Source: Triglochin maritima (lineage: Eukaryota > Streptophyta > Magnoliopsida > Alismatales > Juncaginaceae). From it: DNA of 64,000 nucleotides. The notes beneath the pieces are model-generated. The model did no database searches, was not told where the DNA came from, and saw nothing but the letters and a program-made list of their open reading frames with translations. Where the stretch lies: positions 3,782,001-3,846,000 of the forward strand of contig OY821775.1 in NCBI GenBank assembly GCA_963682175.1, written 5' to 3'. How positions within the stretch are numbered: position 1 is the stretch's first letter; each line of letters begins with the position of its first letter. This document shows positions 26,423 to 37,920 of the stretch, piece after piece. Both the position numbers and the translations under genes were made by a program.

Positions 26423-26760
26423 ACCTAACAAGTTTGGGATCATTTATGGAATATGATTTGAGCTGAAAATATGATATAAGGAACCCACCTAACAAGTTTT
26501 TCAAGATATGAGCTGAAAATGATTTCTCCACAAGGGCATTGTTGGATGTTAAAGTAGGGTAAGAAACTTTCCCTACTGAATTTCAATTACAAATTTATTT
26601 GGTTGTTAGCATATGTTATCTTGAGTTTTCTGGATTCAGATTTGAGGAAAATAAGTGTTTGCTGGTGTAAGAGACCTAACAAGTTTGGGATCATTTATTG
26701 AATATTAATGAACCGAAAATGATTTGCCCCAAGAGAGTTGTTGGATGCTAAAAGTAGGGA
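26423..26760. repeat. Local duplicated segments
   Basis: The 24-base word ACCTAACAAGTTTGGGATCATTTA occurs at 26423 (in two parts of the line) and again at 26674, and a shorter form, CCCACCTAACAAGTTTTT, at 26484. Sequences following them (GAAAATGATTT, CCAAGAGAGTTGTTGGATG and similar) are also shared. They look like diverged tandem copies of about 60-110 bp in non-coding DNA. Confidence 0.6.
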
Positions 26761-27538
26761 TCAACTGAGATTAGCTAAATTATGAGATTTTTAATTTTGA
26801 GAAAGTCAAAACAAGATATTGAACTCCAGAAGACATATTTGCAACTTGAGATTTAAAATCTAGTAGTGTAAAGTAGATGATTTTTTTGTTGTTGTTAAAG
26901 TAAAGACAGCAATTTTTCTTATTGAAGTTCGTTTCCTAGTTTATATACTTGGCAGTAGATGTCGTTTTGAGATTTGTACCTCCCATCTTTAATCAAAATA
27001 TGTATCAGGAAATTGGAAATCTTCAGAAAGATGCGAGCGTATCAAGATTAACTTGGGATAAACAGTTAATTTTTTAAAAGAATTGATCCGAAGAGTTCTG
27101 ATAATTTTCGACGACTTTGATTTCTGACCTACCTATAGAAACCAATTAATTTGATGTAACAACCTCCAAGAGTGACTGGTTTGATATTGAAATCTTTGTC
27201 GTTATTTTCCACCATCCAGCTTATGGTGGCGTAAGAAATAAAAGAGTGGTTATTTTTTCTTTACCATTCTTTGTCTTCCTTGATTCCTCGAACCCTTATC
27301 CAGACATTTAAGATGATTGTCTTCTGTCTTCTATCCGTCCTTATCTTTTGTAGTTTTTTTCCTGGACATCGCTTTAACCTGAAAAGATTTCTGCATTTTC
27401 CAGATCTTGGCATCTATGACACAACATACATGGCCATAAAAAAAATGTAACCAGAGTGCGAAAAGTTTTGATGCAAACTAGCAAACATAGTGAATAGTGA
27501 TCTGGAACACATTATTATTATTATCATTCTAAATTCAG

Positions 27539-27543
27539 TGTGT

Positions 27544-27574
<31 letters not shown>

Positions 27575-27583
27575 GGGGGGGGG
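27539..27583 (+). repeat. (TG)n followed by 26 G
   Basis: About ten TG units run straight into a homopolymer of 26 G at 27558-27583. Tract length may be affected by sequencing. Confidence 0.85.
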
Positions 27584-28163
27584 TCCTTATTTACGAACTA
27601 ACATTTTCTTCAATTTGATTGCAATTCTAAAATGAAGGTGTAAGTCAATAACTTTTCACTTGACAAATGTTTACTTATGGTGCTTTGCAATACGAAAGTA
27701 TTAATACTAATGCTTAGTATTATCTTACTAATACTGATTAAATTTTTCTCTTGACAAGAAGGTACATTTTTCCTAAAAATATCCAGTACACATTTATTTA
27801 AAGGAAAACAACACGACCCAACACACTTCGCTAGACCTGCAACAACCATCTCACATTTCATGTGATAAGCATATTAGTGGTTGTTCAGTAGCATGTTAAT
27901 ACTGTACTTATGAATTATTTATAAATGAATCAAGCTTGAGTAATACTAAATATGCATGGTTGATAAATGATCATTGTGGCATAATCTATCAGGACATAAC
28001 CTAAATGGCTCTAGTAAGAGGATATAAACTCGAAATAACCACTTTAGTATTCAAACAAAACCAACCAACTACTAGAAATGATGCATTTATATGTAAATAG
28101 ATATTTTCCAACAAAATTGTTTACTTTCGTCAGACCACAACAGGCTAACAGTAACATGTTGCT

Positions 28164-31100
28164 TCAACAGGGTAAGATTACTCCACGGGAGTTAAAAAAC
28201 TTACAGTGAGTCCCAACTTGCAGGTATGTCACCTTCTGATTGACCATTCTGGTGGATTTGGTAGTCAATCTCCATGTGCAAGCTCTGAGTGGTGATCTGG
28301 AAACCATCCTACCACTGTTGGGAGGATATCTCACAATTGTCTGCCCAGACCTGATGCTGTTGGGAAAACCAAATACACAGGCAGCACAGGTGAGGGGGTG
28401 GATCGAGGAAGGCGCATTTACATTTTCCTGGCGCGCATCAGAAATCTCAGATGGGATGTCACCTATTGGATCGGATTGAGTAATGTAACTTTGATCATAA
28501 GAATTTAATATACTCAGTATCCTACTGGCCTCTGACTGTGACCCAACAGCTCTCCAGGCTGCTGCTACAAGGTGAATAACGTTCTTCTTGGGCGTAATTC
28601 CGAATTCTTCCATTTCTTTAAGCATTAGCTCAGCTTCCTGTGGCCGTCTCACTTCACTGAATCCCCATATAAGAGTCTCAAAAGTTTTTAAGTTGGGTTT
28701 AACACCACAATCAAGCATTTTTCTGTATATCATTTCAGCATTTTCCATATTAGCTGCACTACACCAGCCACTGATGATAGTTGTGAAAATGATAACGCTT
28801 GGGCGTATAGAGTATTCTTCCATGGTTTTCAAAAGGGCTTCTGCTTTATCAGGCTGTCGTGCACGTACATATCCTTTCGCAAGAATGCTGTATACCTGAG
28901 CATCAGGCTCTACACCCGCATCTATCATGTGATTGAAAACCTCTATGCATTTGTCCATCAGCCCTGCTTCACTCCAGGCATTCATTTGGGTGCTAAATGT
29001 TACAACGTCTGGTTCAACACCTGATTCTTCCATCAATTCCAGAACCTAAAAATGGTAGGAAAAATATACAATGTAAAGAACGAAATTGGATAATGACAGG
29101 CAATTCTTTGAAAGATAGATAACACATGGATCTATGACTTAAATAATTTTGAAAAACCCATTTCATAAGCATTCTGACGAGCGAAAAAAGCACCTTTACT
29201 TTGGATTAACTAATATATACATCAAATAAATTGCCCTAAACTTTATAAAAAAACGATAAAATCGTCCATGTTGTAGCACATAGTTGAAAAGGCCCCCAGT
29301 GGGTCCAAGAAATAAGCCCAATACTGGCAGCACCTTGGTGAGGGATGTTTCCATATTGGAGGTCCACTAGTTGTTGTGGTCAACTTTAATGTTAATAGCT
29401 GTGGTTATTTGTAGCCTTGGCCATTATGAAATTCATTGAGGCATTACATGTTAGCAACTATCCATCCATTGCAGATGATTTTAACTTTTTTCTAATATCT
29501 TCTTGAGTTTTTCAAGTAAAGGAATAGTAAGGATGCAAAAAAAAACCATTGCAATCAGGCACTAGTGCAGTAGTGCATTATCGTCAGTTCTCAAGAAAGG
29601 TGCATCAGAATTGAGTATTAAAAGCAAAGACATTGGAAATTCACAACCAGCAATGAGGAAATAAATCAGACCAGATAACAAGAGTCAGAATAATCTTACT
29701 TCATTGAAGGCTGCTTTGTCTTCTACATCCAGAAAGCCTTTCATCAAAGTGTTGAAAATCACTAAATTTGGATGCACACCTAGATCCTTCATCCTATGAA
29801 CAAAATCAAGGGCTTGTCTCATGCGACCTTCCTTGGAATAACCACTGACTATAATTCCAAAAGTTCGTTCATTTGGTCGTAAGTTTACTCTCTGCATCTC
29901 CATGATCAATTCCTCAGCTTTCTGTGTTTCTCCATTCAAAGCATAAGCCCTCACAATTGTGTTATAGGTGACAACGTCAGGTTGTATACCAGAAGCTACC
30001 ATCTTGTTCAATGTCTTCCAGGCTTCCTCAAATTTGTTCTCGTTACACCAGGCTCTGATGAGTATATTATATGTCCTCTGGTCAGGTTGTGCATCTGATT
30101 CACATAACATAAAATCTAAGATTCTGACAGACTCTTCAGGCTTAGCAACGATCCCATAGCCTTTTATAAGAGTATTATAGGTGTTGGTTGTTATTATAGA
30201 TCCACTTTTTTTCATCCTCCAGAATATAGACATGGCAGCATCAACATGGCCCACCTCTGAAAATGAATTGATGACGGCATTATAGAACACGCCATCAGGT
30301 TTCAATCCATTTTCTTCTATATTGCAAATGATGTAAAGGAGAAGATCAACACGCTTTAGGATTGTCAGAGAAGATAATAGAGTTGTATATGATATTAAAG
30401 AAGGCATATGGCCCTCTTTTACTAAGCTCTCAAATGCAGCGAGGACTTCATGAGGCTTCCCTTTTTGTAGCAGAACACCCATTTGTATTGTTCGAGATCG
30501 GACTGTTTTGCAGTAACCACCTGAGCATTGATGGCACATCAATCGTAGTGGGAACAAATGATTTGAATCTAGTTGCAGCGTGTTGGCCTGGAAGAAATAT
30601 AGAATAATTTATTTGTTATATTTAAGGAGTCAATAATATTCTCATGGAAAAACAACATTAGGTTATTAGCATGAGGACAAAGTACTTGAAAAATAATGGA
30701 AATTTTGTAAATTACTTCCAGTCAAATCAATAAAAGCTCCACTACAAACAAATTTACAATTTTCTAGGTAGACATACACAAGAAGCAAAAATCTGAAAGA
30801 TCAGCATTAGAGGAAAACGATTAGTATACTTGGTTTAGTTTATTTGGCAGACAATATAAGAAATACTAAATTTTAATTCAGAAATCTAACCATGTGGTAT
30901 ACATTTCAGACACAGCAGCAATTTGCTAATTAGACAAGTACTTCAGCAATAGCATTAGTGATCACATAGACAAAGTTACATCATGGATTAGAACTTATAA
31001 AGTACGAGCAGGACATTTCTGGTCTAATATAATGTTAATTCTTTAATTTAATTTTTCTTTAAAAAAGAGATCATAGACTATGGAAAATTACATAATGTAT

Positions 31101-31688
31101 ATTGATGATCTGTAGTTTTATACAAGACGTAAACACCACCAAAAGAGAAACTAAAACTTCCATGAATTAGGTTTTTATGAAATACAATATGATATTGATG
31201 TTGAAAAACACTGAAATAGTGTCACTAAGAGTTAAAGGAGTCAAATTTACAATTACATCCCCAAGCCAGGTAAGGTGAAGGTATTCCTCTCAACATCTTT
31301 GTAAGTATAACATGTCATCACCATATTGATTATGCACCTCAAAGACCTCACACAAGTGTTTAACTCTTAATGGTGATGTTTTAAGAGATCGTCATATCTA
31401 ACTCTGTTATATAACAATTTCTAGGGTGAATGTTGTTAAGGAGTAACAGGAGCGGAATGACATGAAAATATATTAAGGTGACATCTTCAACAAGAATAGA
31501 TGGCTTAATTCTCCTTGATTCTTTGTTGGAAGCCTTCAAAACCGTCACATAAGGGAGGGGGGGGGGGGGGGGGGGGGGGGTGAATCTTTTGATAAAACAT
31601 AAAATTGAAAAGAAAATGTCAATACAAAACTTACCTTGCTAGGCAATTCCTCAACTGGTTCTTTCATACTAGATTTGTAGATGACCAT
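28164..31688 (-). CDS. P-class pentatricopeptide repeat protein
   Basis: Three coding exons on the minus strand: 31688-31635, 30587-29700 and 29045-28164, all phase 0, giving about 607 aa. At least 12 PPR motifs of 35-36 residues run in tandem from about residue 50 to 490 (examples: TYNTLIKGYGIVAKPEESVR, VVTYNTIVRAYALNGETQKA). The last intron splits the eighth repeat. The C-terminal ~110 residues are not PPR. The closest remembered relatives are the Arabidopsis At5g25630/At5g21222 group. PPR proteins bind organellar RNA base by base, but the N-terminus here (MVIYKSSMKEPVEELPSK) is short and not a typical transit peptide, so location is uncertain. The start rests on a 54-nt exon: exon 2 has an in-frame stop just above its acceptor and no better ATG. 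A non-coding 5' exon likely lies at about 32715-32880 (donor AAG|GTACGC). Confidence 0.85.
31557..31580 (+). repeat. Poly(G) run of 24
   Basis: Homopolymer of 24 G (C on the PPR transcript strand) just downstream of the PPR coding exon 1, inside its first coding intron. Confidence 0.85.
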
Positions 31689-32069
31689 ATTTGCTTCCCT
31701 TTAGAAACTCCTTAGAATGGTTTCCTCATCCATTGCTTCTGCATAACCCTTTCTTTTTCTGCATATGTCATACTCTTTGTCAACAAATTACACCACCTAT
31801 TTATAGACTAAGTACATAAGAACATCATGAAATACATAACTTGTTTGCTTTGATTGAGCCATTTACTGGAGTTTGATTCAAGTTTGCCTTGATCACGCGC
31901 ACAAAATCAAGATCCCAGCTCGATTCATCAAACACAAACCAAAATCTCTTCTTTCAACATGTGCCCAATTTGATTTCAATTGATAAATAATAGAACAAAA
32001 TGCTTAGTTCAACTGCTACACAACTTGTAATCAAGTTTGAGGCTGGGTACGCATGTGTTATCAATCTAA

Positions 32070-32418
32070 GGGCATGTTTGGATAGCGCAGAATACCATAG
32101 TTTCTGAGGAAAACTACATTATTCAGAAAAATATAGTTATCAATCCTACGGAGGCGGTTGGATCACCCTGGATAATGCATTATAAATCTATCTTTTTTTT
32201 GCTGAAAACACGTTTTTTTTAAAAGGTACTACATTCTCCTCTTCCTTGTTTTTTTTCTTCTGAAACCTTTGATTTCTACGACAAATACGTTTTTTATCCG
32301 AACACATTAATATGTATGATAATGTATTCTCAAAATACAATATTTGAATTGTATGTCATCTTGAAAAATGCATTTCTGAAATCAAAGATTTGAAACTTTT
32401 AGTTACCCAAATGGGGCC
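32070..32418. mobile_element. Tourist-like MITE in the PPR 5' intron
   Basis: The ends are GGGCATGTTTGGATA and, inverted, GGCCCCATTTGGGTA. The element is flanked by TAA on both sides (32067-32069 and 32419-32421), the target site expected for PIF/Harbinger Tourist elements. It is 349 bp with no ORF and lies between the presumed 5' UTR exon and the first coding exon of the PPR gene. Confidence 0.6.
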
Positions 32419-32883
32419 TAAGTGTCATGCAATGAGTAGTACTTTCTGATTAGAGTTGAACTTCAAATTCAAGTACGACCCATTTACTAAACCAGCCAGT
32501 AAGAATGAAGAAGCAGTTATAGCCTTATCCACCTAAGTTGTTGAACTTGAACCCGAGTCGGTAATAGTAGCCTTATCTATCGATTCACAGAAGAAGAAGA
32601 AGAAGAAATGTCACCTCAAGACCTTTGATTATAACACAATAAGAATCTCTGCACTTTTTAGAAGCAAGCAAGGAACGAAAACTTGGTAAAAATAGGACTT
32701 TAACTGCTGCGTACCTTGAAAGGAAGGCACCGAATCCGAAGCCCCGAATGGACAGAAACAGCAAAATATTGGAACTTTTGGGAGATTTCTGAGGGTTTTT
32801 GATTTTGGGGAGGAAGAGGTTGTCGAAGTGGTGGAAAGAGGGAGGTTTTGGTGACCTTTGGAAAGCGTTATCGGCTGCTGGGG

Positions 32884-33439
32884 TAGGGCCCTAAACGGGT
32901 CCGGTGAGTTTTGAAGTCACTGTTATCTAATCCGTCTAGAGTAGGTGGGTTCGCGGGTCGGGTCAGGTGAAAATTTTTTAACCGCTACCCAACCTGCCTA
33001 AGATTGGGTAAACGGATTACGCGGGTGGACGAGTAAACGGATTATGCGAGCGGGTAGATGGATAAATATATTTTTATTTGTTTTTTTCTTTTTCAGCATA
33101 ACACCATAAATTAAAAACACGACACATTAGCACATTAAAAACATCACTCATGTGATGAACACCGTAAAATTATAAATAACTTCTTTTTTATAACATTATT
33201 AGTAAATTATGGATTAGAGAATATGGATATGTATATGGTATATAATATTTATTATTTAATTTATTAAATTTTTATACGGGTAATCAGGTAAACGGGACGG
33301 GTAGAAAATACAACAGTTACCCGCCCTGTTTATTAGTCGGGTAAGCGGGTGGCAGGTTGGATTTTTACACCGCTATCCGACTTAAACAGGTCAGGTTGGC
33401 GGGTCAAGGAGGGTTTTATCCGCCCCATTTATGACCCTA
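32884..33439. mobile_element. hAT-type MITE, second copy
   Basis: The ends are TAGGGCCCTAAACGGG and, inverted, TAGGGTCATAAATGGGG. The flanks share GCTGGG (about 32877 and 33440), 6 of 8 bases of a possible 8-bp duplication. The interior carries repeated CGGGT/GGCGGGT words like the element at 13101-13602. It sits against the 5' edge of the PPR transcription unit. Confidence 0.55.
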
Positions 33440-34180
33440 GCTGGGAGGGATATTAGTATAATGAGGTTTGTTTTGTAAGAGACCCATCTTTTGTAATATT
33501 TTCTATTTATTAGCTTAGATATAAATAGCAAAATTTATGTAATTTATATTGTTCTTTGTTTTTCGACCTTGTTTTTTATGTACTAGCTTACTCACATTTT
33601 GCTTTGAAAATGTAGAATACAAAATGTTATAACATGTGACCTATTGGCTAATGACTTGGCTATTCGATGCTACAATGGCAGCAATCGAGTTATCTCTAGA
33701 ACGATATTTAGTGTAACTTTTTACTTTATATGTTTATCGGATGCCATCTAACTTGGGGTGCATGACTCTCACTATTTGACATGTTAAATATAAGTCTGGA
33801 GTTATGTTCGAAGTTTTAATATTCTTAAGATAACAAAGTAGCTCGTTGGTTCAAAGCTTGCAATAACAAAGATTTATATTTAGGGTAATTACAGTCACCC
33901 TCTCTCTTAACTATGCTCGAGTAACACTTACACCTCATAAACTATTATTTGTAACACTTAGACTCCCTTACCTATCTTAAATCTCTCTCTCAAATGAAGC
34001 TTCTAGAAATCATGCAATGACCAAATTGTCCTTGACTCGAGCCAGAGTGAAAATCAAATGAAAAGTTGAAGCACTTTGCTTTTCCTAATCCAATCAACTT
34101 GTCTTATCCAAATCTTGTTAAACCCTAATTAGTGTCGTCTCTTTCCCCTCTCCATCTCAAACAAATAAAACCCTAAACCA
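33440..34180. other. Spacer, nothing recognised
   Basis: AT-rich DNA between the MITE and the first solo LTR. No ORF or repeat I can name. Confidence 0.5.
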
Positions 34181-34185
34181 TCCCA

Positions 34186-35691
34186 TGTAGGATCGTGTGG
34201 GTTATGGGTTCACTAATCACTTTTTAATCTAATCACCTACTTGTTTAAGCAATCGATATGCGCAGCGGAAATTTAAAACAAAACAAGCAAGTGTAGGAAA
34301 TATGCAAACCACAAGAAGTCGGGTCGATTTTTATAGAGGTTCGGCACCCCACCCGGGTCCTAATCCTCTCTTGCAAGCTCCGCTCGGATCACCGAGCTCC
34401 GCCTACGACTTCACTATCCGCTCCCCGTTCCGGGCCGGGAGACAACGCCTTACAACCGTCAAACTCGCGAACAACCCTCGCCGAGCTTGGAATCTTCTTC
34501 TCACAATCCGAGAAGGATACTTCGGGCTTTCACCGAAGTCATTGCTTCCTTTTACAACAATTGAGAACTTGAGTGGAACAACACTCTCTAAACTTTGAGC
34601 ACACTTGAATGAGATTGGAAATATGATTAAGTGTGGAGATTTGAGGTTTGGAGTGTATGGAATTCTCTCTAAAGTTTGGGACAAGTTTGTAGTGGGAGAG
34701 TTGTGTTAAAATGTGTTTTACAACTCCTTATATAGGCATTAGAGAGAATAGAGTCGTTGGGATTGATTGGGTATGAGTTGATGTGTGATTACACAAAACA
34801 GAAAGTTCAGAACCCAATTCTGGCTGAATTCGGTCGATCGGATCGGGACAATCGGTCGACCGTTAGGCAGTTTTACACTCAGTTCGGTCGACCGGTTAAG
34901 CAACGGTCAACCGCCCAACTCTACGACTTAGGTTCACTTAAGTCATCGGTCGAACACAAGATAGGGTTCGGTCGACCGATTTCGTCCAGGCACTTTTGGG
35001 GTGACAAACAAATGTGTGAACGGTCGACCGAAACTGGTTTTGGCGGTCGACCGATTATGGACATGCACTTTGGGTTTGTCGAGAGATGAACCAACGGTCG
35101 ACCGATCGTGGTCCTCGGTCGACCGATACATGAAATACATTTGGGGTATTTTTGTTTTAATACGAATACGACCGTTGGGTATATACGACAAAAGTAACGG
35201 TCGGGAAAATATGATCTGACGGTCGACCGAAAGGTAAAACACGGTCGACCGAATATGGGCAGTGAAAACACAAACAAGAGACATGATCATCCGGTCGACC
35301 GAACGGCCTGTAGCGGTCGACCGAATGTCGACAGACAATTGGGTTCAGGTTTAGGTGTTTTCCGGTCTAAGTTTGGGTGATCTATTGAAGTCCAAATTAT
35401 GCGAAATTTCGTGTGTGACTTCTATAGGGAACCTAGTGTGTGATTAAGTTGATTTTAGCTTAAGTATGCTCAATTACACTTTGTTCCTAAGACTCAAAAG
35501 AAATCAAGATTACATGTCTTCGATTTAGCTTTAATTACATGTCTTGACTTCATTTCCTTCTTTCTTGAGTCTTGATCACCTGTAGAGGTTAGCACAATAC
35601 AATATATATGCAATGCATAGTGTGTGCTACTCTAATTAAGATTTGGTTGATTAAATCATCAAAACATAAGATTAAGGCCAAAAAGCCAACA
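34186..35691 (-). mobile_element. Solo LTR 1 (Copia-type), minus orientation
   Basis: A 1,506-bp unit runs from TGTAGGATCG to GCCAACA on the plus strand (TGTTGGC...TCCTACA when read in element direction). It is flanked by the perfect 5-bp duplication TCCCA (34181-34185, 35692-35696), so it is a complete solo LTR. Read on the minus strand it has a TATA box (CCTATATAAGG, near 34726-34736), and its 3' end has a TTTCCGCTGCGCAT motif like the Copia LTRs at 46461 and 49332. It has no coding capacity. It is related over several hundred bases to solo LTR 2 (the GGGCCGGGAGACAACG region at 34432 and 36070). Confidence 0.85.
34831..35323. promoter_or_regulatory. CGGTCGACCG palindrome array in U3 of LTR 1
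   Basis: Eleven exact CGGTCGACCG copies start at 34853, 34885, 34969, 35021, 35044, 35095, 35116, 35220, 35242, 35292 and 35314, with decayed copies at about 34831, 34904 and 34946. Most are paired 21-23 bp apart. The array begins about 95 bp upstream (element direction) of the TATA box, the place of an LTR enhancer. Confidence 0.8.
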
Positions 35692-35841
35692 TCCCACACT
35701 CCACATTTGACACATGTCCACCTCCGAAGACCCCCTAGACCGACTCCAACCTCATTATGTCCTAGTTGATGTTGATAGATAAAGGAGTCTAAGTGTTACA
35801 AATAATAGTTCATGGAGTGTAAGTGTTACTTGCGCATAATG

Positions 35842-37401
35842 TGTTAGGATCAATTACTCGTAATTATCTAATCAAATTACACTTAATCCCTACTGAAACA
35901 AACAAGATGTGCAGCAGAAACAAATTAAAACAAAGTAGGGAAAACCAATGCAAACCACAATGGACACGAGTGTTTTTATATAGGTTTGGTCTCCCGTCTA
36001 CTTCATCTCTTGCAAGCTCCGCTCGACACTTCGAGCTCCACTCACGACTTCACTACCGCTCCCCGTTTCGGGCCGGGAGACAACGTCTTTACAATATTCA
36101 AACTAGCGAACAATCCTTGCAAGCTTGGAATCCTCTTCTCACAATCCGAGAATGATACACTTCGGGCTTTCACCGAAATCTCTACTCTTTTTGACAACAA
36201 AGAACTTGAGTGGAACAACACTCTCCAGCTTGAGCACATTTTAAGTATAATGTAGAAATGATCAAAGATGTAGAATTTAGGCTCTTGAGTGCAGGATTGT
36301 GAGGTTTAGGAGTTGGAGATCTCTCTCTAATGTATGAGACAATTGGAAATGAGAGAGTTGTCTAAACAATGTGTATGGACTTCTATTTATAAGTTCCTAA
36401 AGTTTTCTAGCCGTTGCTGAAGGATTGATTCTAAGTTCAGCAAATCTGTCCCGCAACGGTCGAACAAAACGAGGCAAAAGGTCAACCGAATGGAGTCCAG
36501 AAATACTATTTTGAACAAACAAAGAGACAATTGAACCAACAAGGCTCTGACTTAATTTCACTTAAGTGAAAAGGTCGAACCAAAAGCATGGGACAGTCGA
36601 CCGTTCGGGGGATTTTGGCCAGGGAAAAGGTAATTGGTCGAACACAAGATATTGATGAGTTCGATCGAAAATAATAGGCACTTTAGGCTCAAGAAAAGTG
36701 TTCATCTGGTAGATCGATTTTAGGTCATCGTTCGACTGGTGACCAATTGTATTTTAAGGGTAGGTTGAATTTATACGAATACGATCGTTGGAAGAATACG
36801 ACAAGTATAACGACCATATGAAAATGCAGGAACTGTCGACTAGTGGAATAAGAAAAATAGACTATGAGACTGTTATAAACGGACGAACTGAGAACTAGTT
36901 CGGTCGACCATTTAGCACAGGAAAACAAGGTTTGGTTTTAAGTAATTTTCCGATTAAGGTTTATGTGATCTATTGAAGTCCAATTGATGTGAATTATATA
37001 TGTGTGACTTATACAAGGAACCTAGCTCGCTCGCTTCTCGGGATACTTGATTGGAACAGAGGAAGAAGACTCTAATCATTGAGGGTAGAATTAAGCTTGT
37101 GAAGAGTGTCTAAACTCATGTAGTACCTGCATTTCATATGTGTATGTGAGTAAGTTAACTCTTGTATGTTCAAAATTACACAAATTTTTAAGACTCAAAA
37201 TAAAATAAAAAAACATGTCTTCAAATAGTTTTGATTACATGTCTTGACTTCATTTCATTCTTCTTGAGTCTTGATCACCTGTACATGTTAACACAATACA
37301 ATATATCTTCAATGCATTATGCGTGTTACATTACATTTGATTGTGATTAAGATTATGTTGATTAAATTGTCAAAATACAGATTAATGTCAAAAAACCAAC
37401 A
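35842..37401 (-). mobile_element. Solo LTR 2 (Copia-type), older, minus orientation
   Basis: A 1,560-bp unit runs from TGTTAGGATC to ACCAACA, flanked by TAATG (35837-35841) and TAACG (37402-37406), a 5-bp duplication with one change. In element direction a TATA box (CTTATAAATAG) lies near 36384-36393. Its U3 at about 36450-36910 holds about ten decayed forms of the CGGTCGACCG palindrome (for example AGGTCAACCG, CAGTCGACCG, CGGTCGACCA) but no exact copy. Many changes are of the CG-to-CA/TG kind expected of old methylated CpG. Confidence 0.8.
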
Positions 37402-37920
37402 TAACGGAGGGAACTATAATTTACCTTTTAGATTTATTCATAAATAATTTGATAGTCTTCTCTCACGCAATATAATAAATTGATTGTTAAGCTGTTACAA
37501 GGAAAATAAAACACGTATTTCGATAACATACAATACTCAATTTGCATACAATATCAACATCAACTCTAATGTGTTGATTCTTGACAAGTTTACTTACAAA
37601 CTTAAATGACACTCACTAATTCAATACTTAAACTTATTATTTCGACATTCCGAACTTATTATTCAACGACGCTAGCTAGTTTCCAAAAGTAGCAAAACCA
37701 AAAGAAAATTAACTTACTAGATCAGAACTTCCTTGCAAAACAACCTCGACGAAAATCACACCATCCTCGTCAACTCTCCCACTTCTCCCCTCCGATCCGA
37801 ACCCACCACCGGAGCAAACCACCACACTGATCGCCGCCGGCGAGGTCAACGATGCCGGAATCCACTTCACCCCAACACCACCCCTCTCCGACGATCTCTT
37901 AGACAGACCCCAACCTCGTT
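37402..37920. other. Upstream region of the S1P gene
   Basis: Between the solo LTR and the S1P start codon. The last ~200 bases are C-rich and open in one frame but without an ATG, so they are most likely 5' UTR. Confidence 0.5.

Larger units (their letters stand above)
22034..28163. other. Gene-poor AT-rich spacer
   Basis: The first 400 bases (22034-22460) are the presumed 5' UTR and promoter of the TauE/SafE gene. The rest shows no gene with recognisable content. One GC-rich patch at about 22810-23095 ends in a GGCACGTGTCCCCC near-palindrome followed by a T-rich run, similar in style to 5836-5880. The final part before 28163 is the PPR gene 3' UTR. A poly(TG)/poly(G) tract and a small duplication are listed separately. 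Confidence 0.5.

Noticed and set aside
30553..30557. PPR translation start in exon 2
   Set aside because: That codon is TTG on the minus strand; an upstream 54-nt exon supplies a proper ATG in phase.
34921..35338. Overlapping open frames within LTR 1
   Set aside because: They arise because CGGTCGACCG in repeats gives stop-free codons (GRP, RST); not coding.
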